Origin: UBA1660 sp964462035
GTDB lineage: Bacteria > Myxococcota_A > Polyangia > Polyangiales > Houyiibacteriaceae
DNA length: 64,000 bases
Assembly: GCA_964462035.1 (NCBI GenBank)
Contig: CAYXAP010000012.1
Span: forward strand, 90,970 to 154,969
Reading direction: 5' to 3'
In this document: positions 35,716 to 44,511 of the stretch, piece after piece
How positions within the stretch are numbered: the first letter of the stretch is position 1
Layout: each line of letters starts with the position of its first letter
Position numbers and translations under genes: made by a program
Notes under the pieces: generated by a model
The model's input: only the letters and a program-made list of their open reading frames with translations
Database searches by the model: none
What the model was told of the DNA's origin: nothing

Positions 35716-37191
35716 TCACTCCGAGCAGTGGTCGGCGCCGATGTCGAAGGACCCCTCGCGGGCCTCGCCATCGATGTCGTCGGTGATGCCGCTGGTGCTC
35801 TCGCCGGCGCCCACGACCTCGTCGTTGGCGCAGTCGGCCAGGTGGAGGTCGCCGGTCGCGGCGTTGCGGAACCAGTCCGCGCTCGCCGTCGTCACGTTGC
35901 CGCCGAGGTCGGCCGTCGCCCCGTCGCGCGCGCGGATCGTTCCGTTGGTCAAGTTGTTCCGAAGCTCGAGGTTCGCCGTCGAGCCGTAGCGGTATTCGAC
36001 CCGGTTCGTGTAGGCGTCGGGGTGCGAGAAGAACACCGTGTTGTGCACGACCTGCGAGTCGTGCATCCGGTCGAGCATGATGCCGACGTCGTGCTCGCGG
36101 CTGTCGGCGAAGGAGCTGAAGATCGTGTTGTTGCGGATGGTCGTTCCGTAGATCTCGGTGCGGAACCCGAGGCCGATGCCTCGTGCGCAGTTCACGATGA
36201 CGTTGCGCTCGATGAGGTGACCGCTGCCCTCTTCGCTGTCCCACATGTGGATGGCGTGCTCGGCCAGACCGCCTTGGTAGGTCATCCCCTCGTGCTTGCC
36301 GTGGGCGGGGCGCGGCGTTCCGCTCGCGTCGCAGTAGATGCCCTCGAAGTAGCTGTCGTGGACGTGCCAGTCCCGGGATTCGTGGGTGTCGATGCCGCCG
36401 GTGTAGCAGGTGGTGTTGCCGTCCGCGGCGCCGTAGCCCCAGACGTTGTCGCGGCCCTCGTCGGTCATCCGGAACTGGCTGCAGCTCACCTCGGCGCGGT
36501 CGACGCGAGCGCTGTCGCCCGGGCTCGCCTTCAGGAACTGCTGACCTCCGTCGACCATGTGCACGTCGTGGATCAGGGCGTCGTCGCCGTCCGCCCAGAG
36601 GTGAATCAGGTGATAGATCGAACGCCGAACCGTCAGGTGTGCGATGGTCACGTTCGGAGCGGCGATCGTGATCGTCCCGCTCCCGCCGCCGTGCCGGCGA
36701 TAGGCCGAGTCGATGATGACCTGGCTGGCGTCGCCAGACGCGCTCCGCAGGGTGACGTTCGGCGTGGTGAAGTAGAGGCCGGTGTACCCGCCGGACGGCG
36801 CCTCGGGGAGCGTGTAGGTCCCGTCCTCCAGGAGGATCGTGTCGCCTTCGGCGGCGTCGCTCACCACCGAGCGGAGGGTGGTGGTGCGGTCGCCCACGCG
36901 GACCTCGCCGTCCCCGGCCGGGCTCACCGTGATCGTGTTCCCCGTGGCGGCCGCGATGCTCGCGGTGATGTCGGCGCAGAGATCGCTGGTCGGCGTCGGC
37001 GTACCCGAGTCGGTGGTGGGTGTTCCCCCGTCGGTGCGCGGGCCGCCGTCGGTGCCGGGAGGGATCGGCCCGAGGTCGGTCCCAGGGGGCGCGCCGGAGT
37101 CGGTGGTGGGCTCGCCGCCGTCGTCCCCGCACGCGAGGGCGAGGCAGAGACCGAGGGCGCAGAGGCCGCGTGGGATGTGGATCGAGTGCAC
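35716..37191 (-). CDS. Right-handed beta-helix (pectate-lyase-like) lipoprotein (491 aa)
   Basis: Secreted lipoprotein; GTG 37191 places a signal HSIHIPRGLCALGLCLALAC at the N-terminus, whereas ATG 37251 would add 20 residues before it. A Gly/Thr/Asp/Pro spacer of about 60 residues leads to a parallel beta-helix: repeated xNxIxx turns such as VTIAHLTVRRS, HLIERNVIVNC, TTIRNNTIFSS, SQVVHNTVFFS and LELRNNLTNG. Such domains are found in polysaccharide lyases, epimerases and adhesins. DSEEGSGH and nearby acidic residues could bind Ca2+, but catalytic residues are not certain. Pairs with the downstream lipoprotein. Confidence 0.8.
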   Translation of the reverse strand: MHSIHIPRGLCALGLCLALACGDDGGEPTTDSGAPPGTDLGPIPPGTDGGPRTDGGTPTTDSGTPTPTSDLCADITASIAAATGNTITVSPAGDGEVRVGDRTTTLRSVVSDAAEGDTILLEDGTYTLPEAPSGGYTGLYFTTPNVTLRSASGDASQVIIDSAYRRHGGGSGTITIAAPNVTIAHLTVRRSIYHLIHLWADGDDALIHDVHMVDGGQQFLKASPGDSARVDRAEVSCSQFRMTDEGRDNVWGYGAADGNTTCYTGGIDTHESRDWHVHDSYFEGIYCDASGTPRPAHGKHEGMTYQGGLAEHAIHMWDSEEGSGHLIERNVIVNCARGIGLGFRTEIYGTTIRNNTIFSSFADSREHDVGIMLDRMHDSQVVHNTVFFSHPDAYTNRVEYRYGSTANLELRNNLTNGTIRARDGATADLGGNVTTASADWFRNAATGDLHLADCANDEVVGAGESTSGITDDIDGEAREGSFDIGADHCSE

Positions 37192-37286
37192 GATGACCGG
37201 TGAGTGCGCCGAGTCCTCGATGTTCTCAGAAATTCTTTCGGGGTCTTCCATCCGGGTGCGCCGATGTGCACTACAGTCCGCCCGTC

Positions 37287-38381
37287 GTGCGGACTGCCCT
37301 TCTGCTCGCGCTCTTGCTCCCGGGGGCCGCCATGGCCCAGGTCCGGCCCATCACCGTCGCGCTCGAGGCCGAGCCGAGCGGGGACTGCACGCTGGACGAG
37401 CTCGCTGGCGAGGTGGAAACGCGGCTTCGCCGCGAGGTCTTCGTGGGCGCCGCGGACGCGGAGTTCGTGGTGCGAGTCCTGCCCATGGCGGAGACCCCCC
37501 AGCTCGGGCGCCGGATCGTGGTCGAGCAGCTCGGTCGGCCGATCGGCGAGCGGCGCGTCGAGGTCGAGTCCTGCGAGGAGCTGCGCGACCGCGCGGCACT
37601 GATCATCGCGCTGGTCGTCGACACCCAGCTCCCCTTGCTGCCCCCGGTGCCCGAGGCCACGACCCCGGCGGGGGATGCCAGTGGCGGGGCATCGACGGGC
37701 GGCGCCGCTGCGTCGGACGAGGGCCCGATCCCGGCCGCTCCGGCCGAAGAGACGAGCCCGGCGGATACGATGTCGCCCGAAGGGGGGGATACGACCTCGC
37801 CCGAAGAAGAAGCGCCCGAAGAGTTCGAAGAGCCCGAAGAGGAGGCGACGGCGGAGCCCAGGGGGGAGCCGCTCGAGGTGCGCCTGGCCCTGGTGGGTGC
37901 CGCTCACGTCGGTTGGTTTCCCAGCGTCGCCGGCGGCGCTGGGCTGGGAGTCGCGGTCCGCGGCCGACGCTGGGCCGTGCACGCGGACGCGCTCGGCTGG
38001 GTCCCGGACGATTCGTTGGTGCAGGACCCCGTGTCGATGCGTCTCTACGGCGCGGCGCTCCGGCTCGGCGGGTGCGGGGGAGGCGACCTGGGGAGGGTCC
38101 ACCTCGTCGGCTGCGGGGTGGTCGAGGTGGGAGCGTTGCGGGTCGAAGGGCAGGGGCTCGACGAACCGGAGTCGCTCTGGCGCTTCTCGCTCCGGGGCGG
38201 GCTCGAGGTTCGCGCGACCCTCGCGATCCGCGCCCTGCGCCTCGCGCTGGCGCTCGGCGTGGACGTTCCCCTGGTCCGCGACCGCTTCGTCTTCAGCGAC
38301 GCGGACGAGAGCACGCAAGTCGCCCACGAGCCCGGGCTGGTGGGCGGCATCGCGCTTCTCGGTGTCGGGCTGGCGTTCTGA
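37287..38381 (+). CDS. Secreted protein with acidic linker and barrel-like C-domain (364 aa)
   Basis: GTG 37287 behind TACAGT (9-nt spacing) begins a signal peptide (LLLALLLPGAAMA). An N-terminal alpha/beta domain of about 105 residues with two Cys (CTLDELAGEVETRLRR; CEELRDRAALIIALVVDTQL) is followed by a Glu/Pro/Thr-rich linker and a C-domain of amphipathic strands ending LVGGIALLGVGLAF, as in outer-membrane barrels. The design copies that of the protein at 16974-18212, including the basic-hydrophobic end of the N-domain. It is convergent with the second ECF locus (6 nt gap). Confidence 0.72.
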   Translation: MRTALLLALLLPGAAMAQVRPITVALEAEPSGDCTLDELAGEVETRLRREVFVGAADAEFVVRVLPMAETPQLGRRIVVEQLGRPIGERRVEVESCEELRDRAALIIALVVDTQLPLLPPVPEATTPAGDASGGASTGGAAASDEGPIPAAPAEETSPADTMSPEGGDTTSPEEEAPEEFEEPEEEATAEPRGEPLEVRLALVGAAHVGWFPSVAGGAGLGVAVRGRRWAVHADALGWVPDDSLVQDPVSMRLYGAALRLGGCGGGDLGRVHLVGCGVVEVGALRVEGQGLDEPESLWRFSLRGGLEVRATLAIRALRLALALGVDVPLVRDRFVFSDADESTQVAHEPGLVGGIALLGVGLAF

Positions 38382-38387
38382 GGGCGC

Positions 38388-39722
38388 TCAGGGCTCGACC
38401 AGTCCGAGCCAGAGCGCGCCGCCATCGCCGATGGCCGTGCCGCCGGGCGACTCGAGGGACGCGCCGAACACGCAGACCACCGCCAGTTCCGAGCCGCTGC
38501 CATGCCCCAGGCAGGAGTCGCCACCGCTGCTCCCGAAGGTGTGACTCCAGCGAACGGCGCCCGTTGCGTCCAGTCCGGCGACGAAGCCGTCCCGCTCGCC
38601 CACTGGCTCCCAGCCGAGCGGCGCCACGGTCGTGTCGAAGAGTCCCGAGACCACCGTGTCCGGGCCGGCGACCTCGACGCCCGTCACCGCTCGGACACCG
38701 GCGGACCAGACCCAGCTGGCCTCGCCGTCCAGGTCCAGTGCGGCCACGAAGGCGCCCGGGTCGACCGTCGCGGCACCGAGCGAGAAGGGCGCCGACGAGC
38801 TCCCGCCGACGAACACGCCCGTGGCGCGGGTGGCGATCGGATTGAGCTCTTGGTCGCCCGGCCCACCGATCGCGCGGACCCAACGAGTCGACCCGTCGTC
38901 GCCGTAGGCGATGACGAACGCATCGAGCCCATCCGACACTCGCGGGGTCCCCTCGACCACCACGGTTCCACCGAAGTCCATCGCGGCGAACGCTCCGCCG
39001 GGTCCGAGCGCGCAGTTCTGTACGAAGGCTCCGCGCCCATCACCCTCTGCGACGAGCGCGTTGGTCCAGGTGGTGGTCGCCCCGTCGGCGATCGTGACGT
39101 AGCCATTGTCGCCGGTGGTGCCGGCGCTCGGCAGCGCTCCGTCCCCGGCGTCGAGGTCGCCGAGGTAGTTGCCACAGCGAAGGAGCCGCCCACCGGCGCC
39201 GTCGATGCCCTTGCCCTGCACGTTGCCGAAGCCGGCCCCGAGCACGCGCGCGTCCGCTCGGGTGCCGTCCATGGCGTAGCGCAGCGAGACGGCGGTCTGA
39301 GCCGAAGGCGCGTCACCCACCGGAACGCCGTCGGAGAGCGTGCCGCGAAAGAGGCCGGTGAGGTGAATGCCGTCGTCACCGACCACGGCTCGGTAGAGCG
39401 TCAGGAAGTCGGCGGAGATCAGCCGCTTGGTGCGTAGGGCGCCGTCGGGCTCGAAGACGAGCAAGACCCCATCGCCGCCATCGCTGGTCGCGGTGCGCAC
39501 GTCGCCGTCGCCGAAGTCGGCGCTCCCGGTGAACTGGGCGAGCACCACCCACTCTCCGCCCGGGCCCACGTCGAACGCGCGGAGCGTCAGGTCGGCATCC
39601 GGCATGGGCAACACCCGCTCCCGAAGCACCCCGACCGATGCGTCGCGCGGGGTCTGCCGGCCGATGGAGACGTCCTGGCAGGCGAAGGCGAGGGTCAGCG
39701 AGGCGAGGAGGAGCCGGGACAC
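38388..39722 (-). CDS. Propeller-like lipoprotein of the second ECF locus (444 aa)
   Basis: GTG 39722 gives a lipoprotein signal (LLLASLTLAFAC). The mature protein is built of repeating strands with F-V-A-x-L-(D/A) and G-x-VRWxHxFG units (DGFVAGLDATGAVRWSHTFG; DAFVIAYGDDGSTRWVRAIGG; GAFVAALDLDGEASWVWSAG), the pattern of SBBP-type beta-propeller repeats. It lies 9 nt after the anti-sigma-like gene, so it is probably the third gene of the sigma operon and could be its envelope effector or signal sensor. Confidence 0.78.
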   Translation of the reverse strand: MSRLLLASLTLAFACQDVSIGRQTPRDASVGVLRERVLPMPDADLTLRAFDVGPGGEWVVLAQFTGSADFGDGDVRTATSDGGDGVLLVFEPDGALRTKRLISADFLTLYRAVVGDDGIHLTGLFRGTLSDGVPVGDAPSAQTAVSLRYAMDGTRADARVLGAGFGNVQGKGIDGAGGRLLRCGNYLGDLDAGDGALPSAGTTGDNGYVTIADGATTTWTNALVAEGDGRGAFVQNCALGPGGAFAAMDFGGTVVVEGTPRVSDGLDAFVIAYGDDGSTRWVRAIGGPGDQELNPIATRATGVFVGGSSSAPFSLGAATVDPGAFVAALDLDGEASWVWSAGVRAVTGVEVAGPDTVVSGLFDTTVAPLGWEPVGERDGFVAGLDATGAVRWSHTFGSSGGDSCLGHGSGSELAVVCVFGASLESPGGTAIGDGGALWLGLVEP

Positions 39723-39731
39723 GAGGGGAGC

Positions 39732-40433
39732 CTACTCCGTGAAGAGCGAACGGAGACGAACGCGGTGAACGGAGCCCGGGTAGGCCCGGACGAAGGCGTC
39801 GAACGAGGTCCGGGCGTCGTCGACCCGGCCTCGCCGATGAAGGGCCTCGACCCAGAGCGCGTCCCGCTCCTCGGAGAGGACGCCGGCGGGGAAGCGCCGC
39901 CGGTGGGTGCGCAGGAGCCGCAGCGCGCCGGCCGGGTTGGAGCGGACGCGGCGGCGTGCGCGCTCGAGAAGCTCCCCTTCGTCCAGGGGAGTCGCGGGGG
40001 CCGTCGTGGGCTCGGGCTCTGGCGGCGCTTCGACCACTGGGCCCGAGGAGGCTGGTGTCGGCGCAGGCTCCTCGGCGGGCTCTTCGACCACCACCATGGG
40101 CGGGCTCTCCACGGCAGGGGAGGGCGGGGCCGGGTCGTTCGGCCAGAGGAACGCCACCGCCCCGGCCACCAGGCCGAGCGCGACGAGCGCCGCCGGGATG
40201 GCCGGGCTGATCGTCACCCCCGCTGCCGGAGGGATGGAGGTCGGTCCGCCGCTCCCGCCGCTCCCGCCGCCACCACCGCCACCGCCGATGGTGCCGAGGA
40301 TGCTCGCCTCCACCGCCGCCAACTGAGCGTCGCTGGGGAAGTCCGACTGAGCGGCCTCGAGCGCCTCGAGCAGGTCGGGGTCGACGTCGCCCGTCTCGAG
40401 CCAACGACCGGGATCGTGCTTGTCCTGGCTCAT
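39732..40433 (-). CDS. Membrane anti-sigma-like protein with helical-repeat C-terminus (233 aa)
   Basis: Overlaps the ECF sigma gene by ATGA, the usual arrangement for an anti-sigma factor. A short cytoplasmic N-terminus (1-50) ends in a Gly-rich run, followed by one membrane helix (about 77-97, AIPAALVALGLVAGAVAFLW), a Pro/Glu/Ala linker and a C-terminal TPR-like region (about 150-233: GELLERARRRVRSNPAGALRLL; FDAFVRAYPGSVHRVRLRSL). That C-terminus resembles the end of the FecR protein at 15922-16977, but the FecR beta domain itself is missing here. No zinc HxxxCxxC anti-sigma motif is present. Confidence 0.75.
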   Translation of the reverse strand: MSQDKHDPGRWLETGDVDPDLLEALEAAQSDFPSDAQLAAVEASILGTIGGGGGGGGSGGSGGPTSIPPAAGVTISPAIPAALVALGLVAGAVAFLWPNDPAPPSPAVESPPMVVVEEPAEEPAPTPASSGPVVEAPPEPEPTTAPATPLDEGELLERARRRVRSNPAGALRLLRTHRRRFPAGVLSEERDALWVEALHRRGRVDDARTSFDAFVRAYPGSVHRVRLRSLFTE

Positions 40434-41035
40434 CTGGCCCCTCCCGTGAGTCGCGCACGCTTGAAGTGGCGCCGGACCTCGTCGCGCGCCTTGTAGAGCC
40501 GCGAGTACACCGTCTTGGTGGGCAGCTCGAGCGACTCGGCGAGCGCCTTGATCGGCACGGCCTCGATCTCGACCTGCACGAAGACCAGCCGCAGGTCGAG
40601 CGGAAGCGCGGCGATCGCCTGCTTGAGGTCCGCCCGATGTCGGGCGCGTTCGACGTCGCCCTCCTGGTGCGCGTCGACCTGGCGCGGCGGTGGCTCGTCG
40701 GTGACTTCTTCGAGTCGCGTTCGGGCCCGTCGCCGGTCCGCCAGCGCGACGCGAGCGGCGATCCCGTGCAGCCAGGTCCGCATCGACGAGCGACCGTCGA
40801 AGCCGTCGAGCTTCCGGTGGACCACTACGAAAACGTCCTGCACGAGGTCTGGCACATCCCGCTCCGGGATTCCGAGATAGACGAGGGAGCGCCACACGTA
40901 GCGCCCATGCTCACGAAAGATGGAGGCCACCCGTTCCGCCCGTTCGTCGGACTCTCGTTGCTCCATCGCTTCGTGAGTGCGCCCAGCCACGCTTCTTCTC
41001 AAAGAATCTGCCACGGCGTGCGAGGCAGAACGCAT
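40430..41035 (-). CDS. ECF RNA polymerase sigma factor (201 aa)
   Basis: Second ECF sigma factor. Region 2 spans about 35-105 (VASIFREHGRYVWRSLVYLG, VPDLVQDVFVVVHRKLDGFDG, RTWLHGIAARVALADRRR) and region 4 about 140-195 (AALPLDLRLVFVQVEIEAVPIKALAESLELPTKTVYSRL). The ATG at 41035 gives the full-length protein; ATG 40966 (residue 24) is an equally defensible start since neither has a good ribosome site. It heads an operon with the anti-sigma-like and propeller lipoprotein genes, 46 nt downstream of osmC. Confidence 0.93.
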   Translation of the reverse strand: MRSASHAVADSLRRSVAGRTHEAMEQRESDERAERVASIFREHGRYVWRSLVYLGIPERDVPDLVQDVFVVVHRKLDGFDGRSSMRTWLHGIAARVALADRRRARTRLEEVTDEPPPRQVDAHQEGDVERARHRADLKQAIAALPLDLRLVFVQVEIEAVPIKALAESLELPTKTVYSRLYKARDEVRRHFKRARLTGGAR

Positions 41036-41081
41036 TTCGTGTTCGGAGTGCCCCGTGTTTCCGGGGATCCGCGGGGGTCCC

Positions 41082-41492
41082 CTACTCGATCTGGGTGGAG
41101 TGGGTGACCTGGATGCTGGGGTCGAGGCTGGCGCCGACGGAGCAGTACTTCTCGACCGAGAGGGCCACGGCGCGGAGGACCTTCTTCTCGGTGAGGCCGT
41201 CGCCGGTCGCGGTGAAGGTGAGGTGGATCTTGGTGAAGGGAGCGGGAGTGGCGTCGGCCCGTTCCGCGTCCACGGCGATGGTCAGGTCGTCGAGGGGCTC
41301 CTTCTGCTTTCGCAGGATGTGCACCACGTCCATGGCCGCGCAGCTGGCGAGCGCGGTGAGCAGCGCCTCCATCGGCCGCATGCCGCGGCCCTCGCCGCCG
41401 ATCTCGGGCTTGCCATCGATGAGCGCCTGGCCACCCGACCCAGCGGTCGCTTCGAACGCCGCGGGGCCGACCCGCCTCAGCTCGACCTTCAC
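41082..41492 (-). CDS. OsmC family peroxiredoxin-like protein (136 aa)
   Basis: OsmC/Ohr-fold thiol peroxidase, YhfA-like branch. GTG 41492 overlaps the cysM stop (GTGA). The family fold is seen in RPMEALLTALASCAAMDVVHIL (the reactive Cys helix) and in the second Cys of LSVEKYCSVGASL, the pair that reduces organic hydroperoxides. Coupling to cysteine synthase suggests thiol/oxidative-stress metabolism. A GC hairpin lies right after the stop, before the sigma gene. Confidence 0.88.
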   Translation of the reverse strand: MKVELRRVGPAAFEATAGSGGQALIDGKPEIGGEGRGMRPMEALLTALASCAAMDVVHILRKQKEPLDDLTIAVDAERADATPAPFTKIHLTFTATGDGLTEKKVLRAVALSVEKYCSVGASLDPSIQVTHSTQIE

Positions 41493-42391
41493 GACTCGCT
41501 CTTGAACAGGGGGGAGCTCAGGTAGTTCGCGCCGCGGTCGCAGAGGACGCAGACCACGACCCCGGAGTCGATCTCCGCGCAGACCTGCCGCGCGGCCCAG
41601 ACGGCGCCAGCCGCGCTGACGCCGCAGAAGACGCCGTCCTCGCGGGCGAGCTTCCGGCACTCGTCCTCGGCGACCTGCTGCTCGACGTCGATGATCCGGT
41701 CGACGCGCTCCGGCTCGTAGATCTTCGGCAGGTACGCTTGGGGCCAGCGACGGATCCCGGGGATCTTGGAGCCGTCGGTCGGCTGGCAGCCGATGATCTG
41801 GATCGCCTCCGACTGCTCCTTCAGGAAGCGCGAGACGCCCATGATGGTGCCGGTCGTGCCCATGGCGCTGACGAAGTGCGTGATCTTCTGGTCGGTCTCC
41901 CGCCAGATCTCCGGCCCGGTGGTCTCGTAGTGAGCCCGCGGGTTGTCCGGGTTCGCGAACTGGTCGAGCATCAGGTAGCCGCCCTCGGCCACCTTCGCGT
42001 GGGCGTAGTCGATCGCCCCCTCCATGCCGTCGGCGGTCGGCGTCAGGGTCACCTTCGCGCCATAGGCCCGCATCGTGTCGATGCGCTCCTGGGTGGCGTG
42101 CTCGGGCATCACGAGCTCGATGTCGTAGCCCTTGGCGGCGGCGATCATCGCGAGGGCGATGCCGGTGTTGCCGCTGGTCGGCTCGATGAGCTTCACGCCG
42201 GGCTTCAGCTCGCCGCGTTCCTCCGCGCGGACGATCATCGATCGGGCCGGCCGGTCCTTCACCGAGCCGCCAGGACCGCTGCCCTCGAACTTTCCGAAGA
42301 GCCGGACGCCCTTCTTCTCGGGGGCGCTTCGGTCGACCCGGGGATCGAGCTCGACGAGGGGGGTGTTTCCGATGAGATCCAGCAGGAGCAT
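41489..42391 (-). CDS. cysM: Cysteine synthase B
   Basis: 300-aa PLP enzyme making cysteine from O-acetylserine and sulfide or thiosulfate. GPGGSVKDRPA contains the PLP lysine, TSGNTG binds the substrate carboxylate, GTTGTIMG is the phosphate-binding loop, and SAAGA lies at the C-terminal end. The short N-terminus and lack of the longer CysK loops favour the CysM type. ATG 42391 has TAAGTT 9 nt upstream, as in other leaderless-looking genes. Divergent from the MarR gene. Confidence 0.93.
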   Translation of the reverse strand: MLLLDLIGNTPLVELDPRVDRSAPEKKGVRLFGKFEGSGPGGSVKDRPARSMIVRAEERGELKPGVKLIEPTSGNTGIALAMIAAAKGYDIELVMPEHATQERIDTMRAYGAKVTLTPTADGMEGAIDYAHAKVAEGGYLMLDQFANPDNPRAHYETTGPEIWRETDQKITHFVSAMGTTGTIMGVSRFLKEQSEAIQIIGCQPTDGSKIPGIRRWPQAYLPKIYEPERVDRIIDVEQQVAEDECRKLAREDGVFCGVSAAGAVWAARQVCAEIDSGVVVCVLCDRGANYLSSPLFKSES

Positions 42392-42517
42392 GGCCTCGGG
42401 AACTTACACGCTGAGCGGCGATGTGCGAGCCGGCACGCTGGGGTCTTGTCCGCCGGCACCCCATCGCGCACTCTGTGGTGTCGCCGTTTTCGAGCACGGC
42501 GTCGAGAGACCGAAACG

Positions 42518-43021
42518 ATGGAAAGGCCCGAGCTCGCCCATGAGGTGCTGACCGCGATCCGGCAGATCGTCCGTCGTGTGTCGGAGCACTCCAAGCAGCT
42601 CTCGCGGGAGGTGGGCCTGACCGTCCCGCAGCTCATCTGTCTCAAGGCGATCGGCGAAGCCGGGGCCGAGAACCCGCTGACCCTGGCGGGGCTCGCGCAG
42701 CGGGTGCAGCTCTCCTCGGCGACGGTCTCCCGGATCATCGACCGGCTGGTCCGCGCAGGGCTGGTCAGCCGCGAGCGCGGCACGGCCGATCGTCGGCTCG
42801 TTCGCATCCGGCTGACCGAGGCCGGCGAAGACCGGTTCGACTCGCTGCCGAAGCCACTTCAAGAGGAGTTCCTCCAGCGCCTCGACGCGCTCCCGGACAG
42901 CGAGCGCCAGGAGCTCGTCGTCGCGCTCCAGCGCATCGCGGAGCTCATGGGCGCATCCGCGCTCCAGGTCTCGCCACTCCTCGTCGCCGACGACGTGGCC
43001 GAAGAGGTCGCCGAGGAGTGA
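42518..43021 (+). CDS. MarR family transcriptional regulator (167 aa)
   Basis: Winged-helix dimeric regulator: helix 1-2 dimer arm (ELAHEVLTAIRQIVRRVSEHS), the recognition helix (LSSATVSRIIDRLVRAGLVSRE), the DxR wing (GTADRRLVRIRLT) and a C-terminal helical arm. It sits at the end of the ectoine cluster, convergent with the symporter gene. In methylotrophs and halophiles a MarR-type repressor (EctR) controls ect-ask operons, so this is a candidate EctR-like protein; the palindrome at 48298-48314 is a possible target. Control of its neighbour cysM is an alternative. Confidence 0.9.
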   Translation: MERPELAHEVLTAIRQIVRRVSEHSKQLSREVGLTVPQLICLKAIGEAGAENPLTLAGLAQRVQLSSATVSRIIDRLVRAGLVSRERGTADRRLVRIRLTEAGEDRFDSLPKPLQEEFLQRLDALPDSERQELVVALQRIAELMGASALQVSPLLVADDVAEEVAEE

Positions 43022-43027
43022 GCGCGC

Positions 43028-44485
43028 CTACTCGGCCGGTGCGACGACCGGCCGGCCGCTGAGCTTCCGGCCCATGGCGACCAAGCCGTAGAACACGCAG
43101 GGCGCCAGGATGCCGGGCATTGCCTTGTAGATGGCGCCGCTCCACGGGGTCTGACCCCAGAGGACCACCGTGGCGATGCCCACGCCCATCATCGAGAGCG
43201 CGAGCGTCGAGGGCAGCCACCAGCCGGCGAGCCGCACGATCAGCACTGGGCCGAGTGCTGCGCCCAGGATCGACCATGCCATCAGAACGATGGTGAAGAC
43301 GCCCGACTCGGCGGTCAGCGCGATCACGAGCGCCAGGACCGCCACGCTCAACGTCGCCGCCTTCGAGGCCTTGGTGGACTTGTCGAGCCGCGGGAAGGTG
43401 TCCTGGGTGATCGCCGCCGAGCACGAGAGGATCTGCGAGTCCGCGGTGCTCATCGTTGCGGCGAAGAGCCCAGCGAGCATCACGCCGATCAGCACCGGCG
43501 GCAACAACTCCATCGACAGGGTGGGGAGCGCAGCTTCCGTCGCGCGTACCGCCTCCGAGCCCTCGAGCCCAGCCGCGAGCTCGGGCAGGAGCACGCGGCT
43601 GTAGAGGCCCACCAGCACGGCCGTCAGGCTGAAGAAGACGTACCAGCCGAAGTAGATGTTGCGCGCCTTGCGGATCGATTTCGTCGAGTCGATCGCCATG
43701 AAGCGGATCAGGATGTGGGGCTGGCCGATCGTCGCGATGCCGCCGAAGAGCCAGCCAGCGAGGAAGCCGCCGAGCCCGAACGCCAGACCGTCGGGAATCC
43801 ACTCCACCAGCGAGGGATCGATCGCCTCGAGTTGCGCGAAGAGGCCGGCCAAGCCGCCGACTTCGACCATCGCGTAGCCGAGCAGGAGCGTCATCGCGCC
43901 GACCATCACGATCGACTGCGCGGCGTCCGTCCAGATGGAGGCCCGGATACCACCGGCGAAGCAGTAGACGGTCACGATGACCACACCGATGACCGCGCCG
44001 AGCCACATGGGCCAGTCGAAGAGCGCGTGGAGCGTCGTGGAGCCTGCCTTGAGCTGTGCCGCCGCGTAGCCTCCCAGGAAGAGGAAGGTGAGGATGCCCG
44101 CGGCGATGGCGATCGGCCGCTGGATGCGGCCCTTCTGATCGCTGGCCAAGAGTCCGGGTACGGAGTTGGCGTTCACCTGCTCGCTCTGCGCGCGCACCCG
44201 CTTGTGGACCCAGAGCCAGGTCAGGAAGTCCCCGAGGATCCAGCCGACCTGGACCCACACGGCCTGCACACCGGCTCGGAACGCGAAGCCGATGAGGCCG
44301 ATGAACATGTAGCCGCTGTTGTTCGTGGACACCGCCGAGAGGGCGATCAGCCAAGGGTTCACGTTGCGGCTCGCGACCAGGTAGTCCTCGGACGAGTCCT
44401 GCTTCTGCCGGGACGAGAGCGCGCCGATGGCGGTGAAGCCGATCAGGAAGACGGCGAAGCTGATGGTGACGAGGATCTGGTCCAT
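43028..44485 (-). CDS. Sodium:solute symporter (SSS/PutP-like)
   Basis: 485-aa Na+-coupled permease with about 13 hydrophobic helices. Family signatures include SRNVNPWLIALSAVSTNNSGY (helix 2 unwound Na+ site), GGYAAAQLKAG, and MLAGLFAATMSTADSQIL (helix 9 motif). Its place right after ectC suggests uptake of a compatible solute (ectoine, proline or betaine-like), though SSS substrates cannot be read from sequence. A hairpin plus T-rich tract separates it from ectC, so its expression is probably partly independent. ATG 44485. Confidence 0.9.
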   Translation of the reverse strand: MDQILVTISFAVFLIGFTAIGALSSRQKQDSSEDYLVASRNVNPWLIALSAVSTNNSGYMFIGLIGFAFRAGVQAVWVQVGWILGDFLTWLWVHKRVRAQSEQVNANSVPGLLASDQKGRIQRPIAIAAGILTFLFLGGYAAAQLKAGSTTLHALFDWPMWLGAVIGVVIVTVYCFAGGIRASIWTDAAQSIVMVGAMTLLLGYAMVEVGGLAGLFAQLEAIDPSLVEWIPDGLAFGLGGFLAGWLFGGIATIGQPHILIRFMAIDSTKSIRKARNIYFGWYVFFSLTAVLVGLYSRVLLPELAAGLEGSEAVRATEAALPTLSMELLPPVLIGVMLAGLFAATMSTADSQILSCSAAITQDTFPRLDKSTKASKAATLSVAVLALVIALTAESGVFTIVLMAWSILGAALGPVLIVRLAGWWLPSTLALSMMGVGIATVVLWGQTPWSGAIYKAMPGILAPCVFYGLVAMGRKLSGRPVVAPAE

Positions 44486-44511
44486 GGGGTGGGTCGCGAG
44501 GCAGAGGAAAG

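Noticed and set aside
41063..41082. GGGGA/TCCCC hairpin after osmC
   Set aside because: Five base pairs with no T-run; too weak to call as a terminator.
42420..42475. Imperfect inverted repeat between cysM and the MarR gene (GTGCGA/TCGCGCAC, GGGG/CCCC)
   Set aside because: Interrupted and GC-only; no better than expected in this composition, so not called as an operator.
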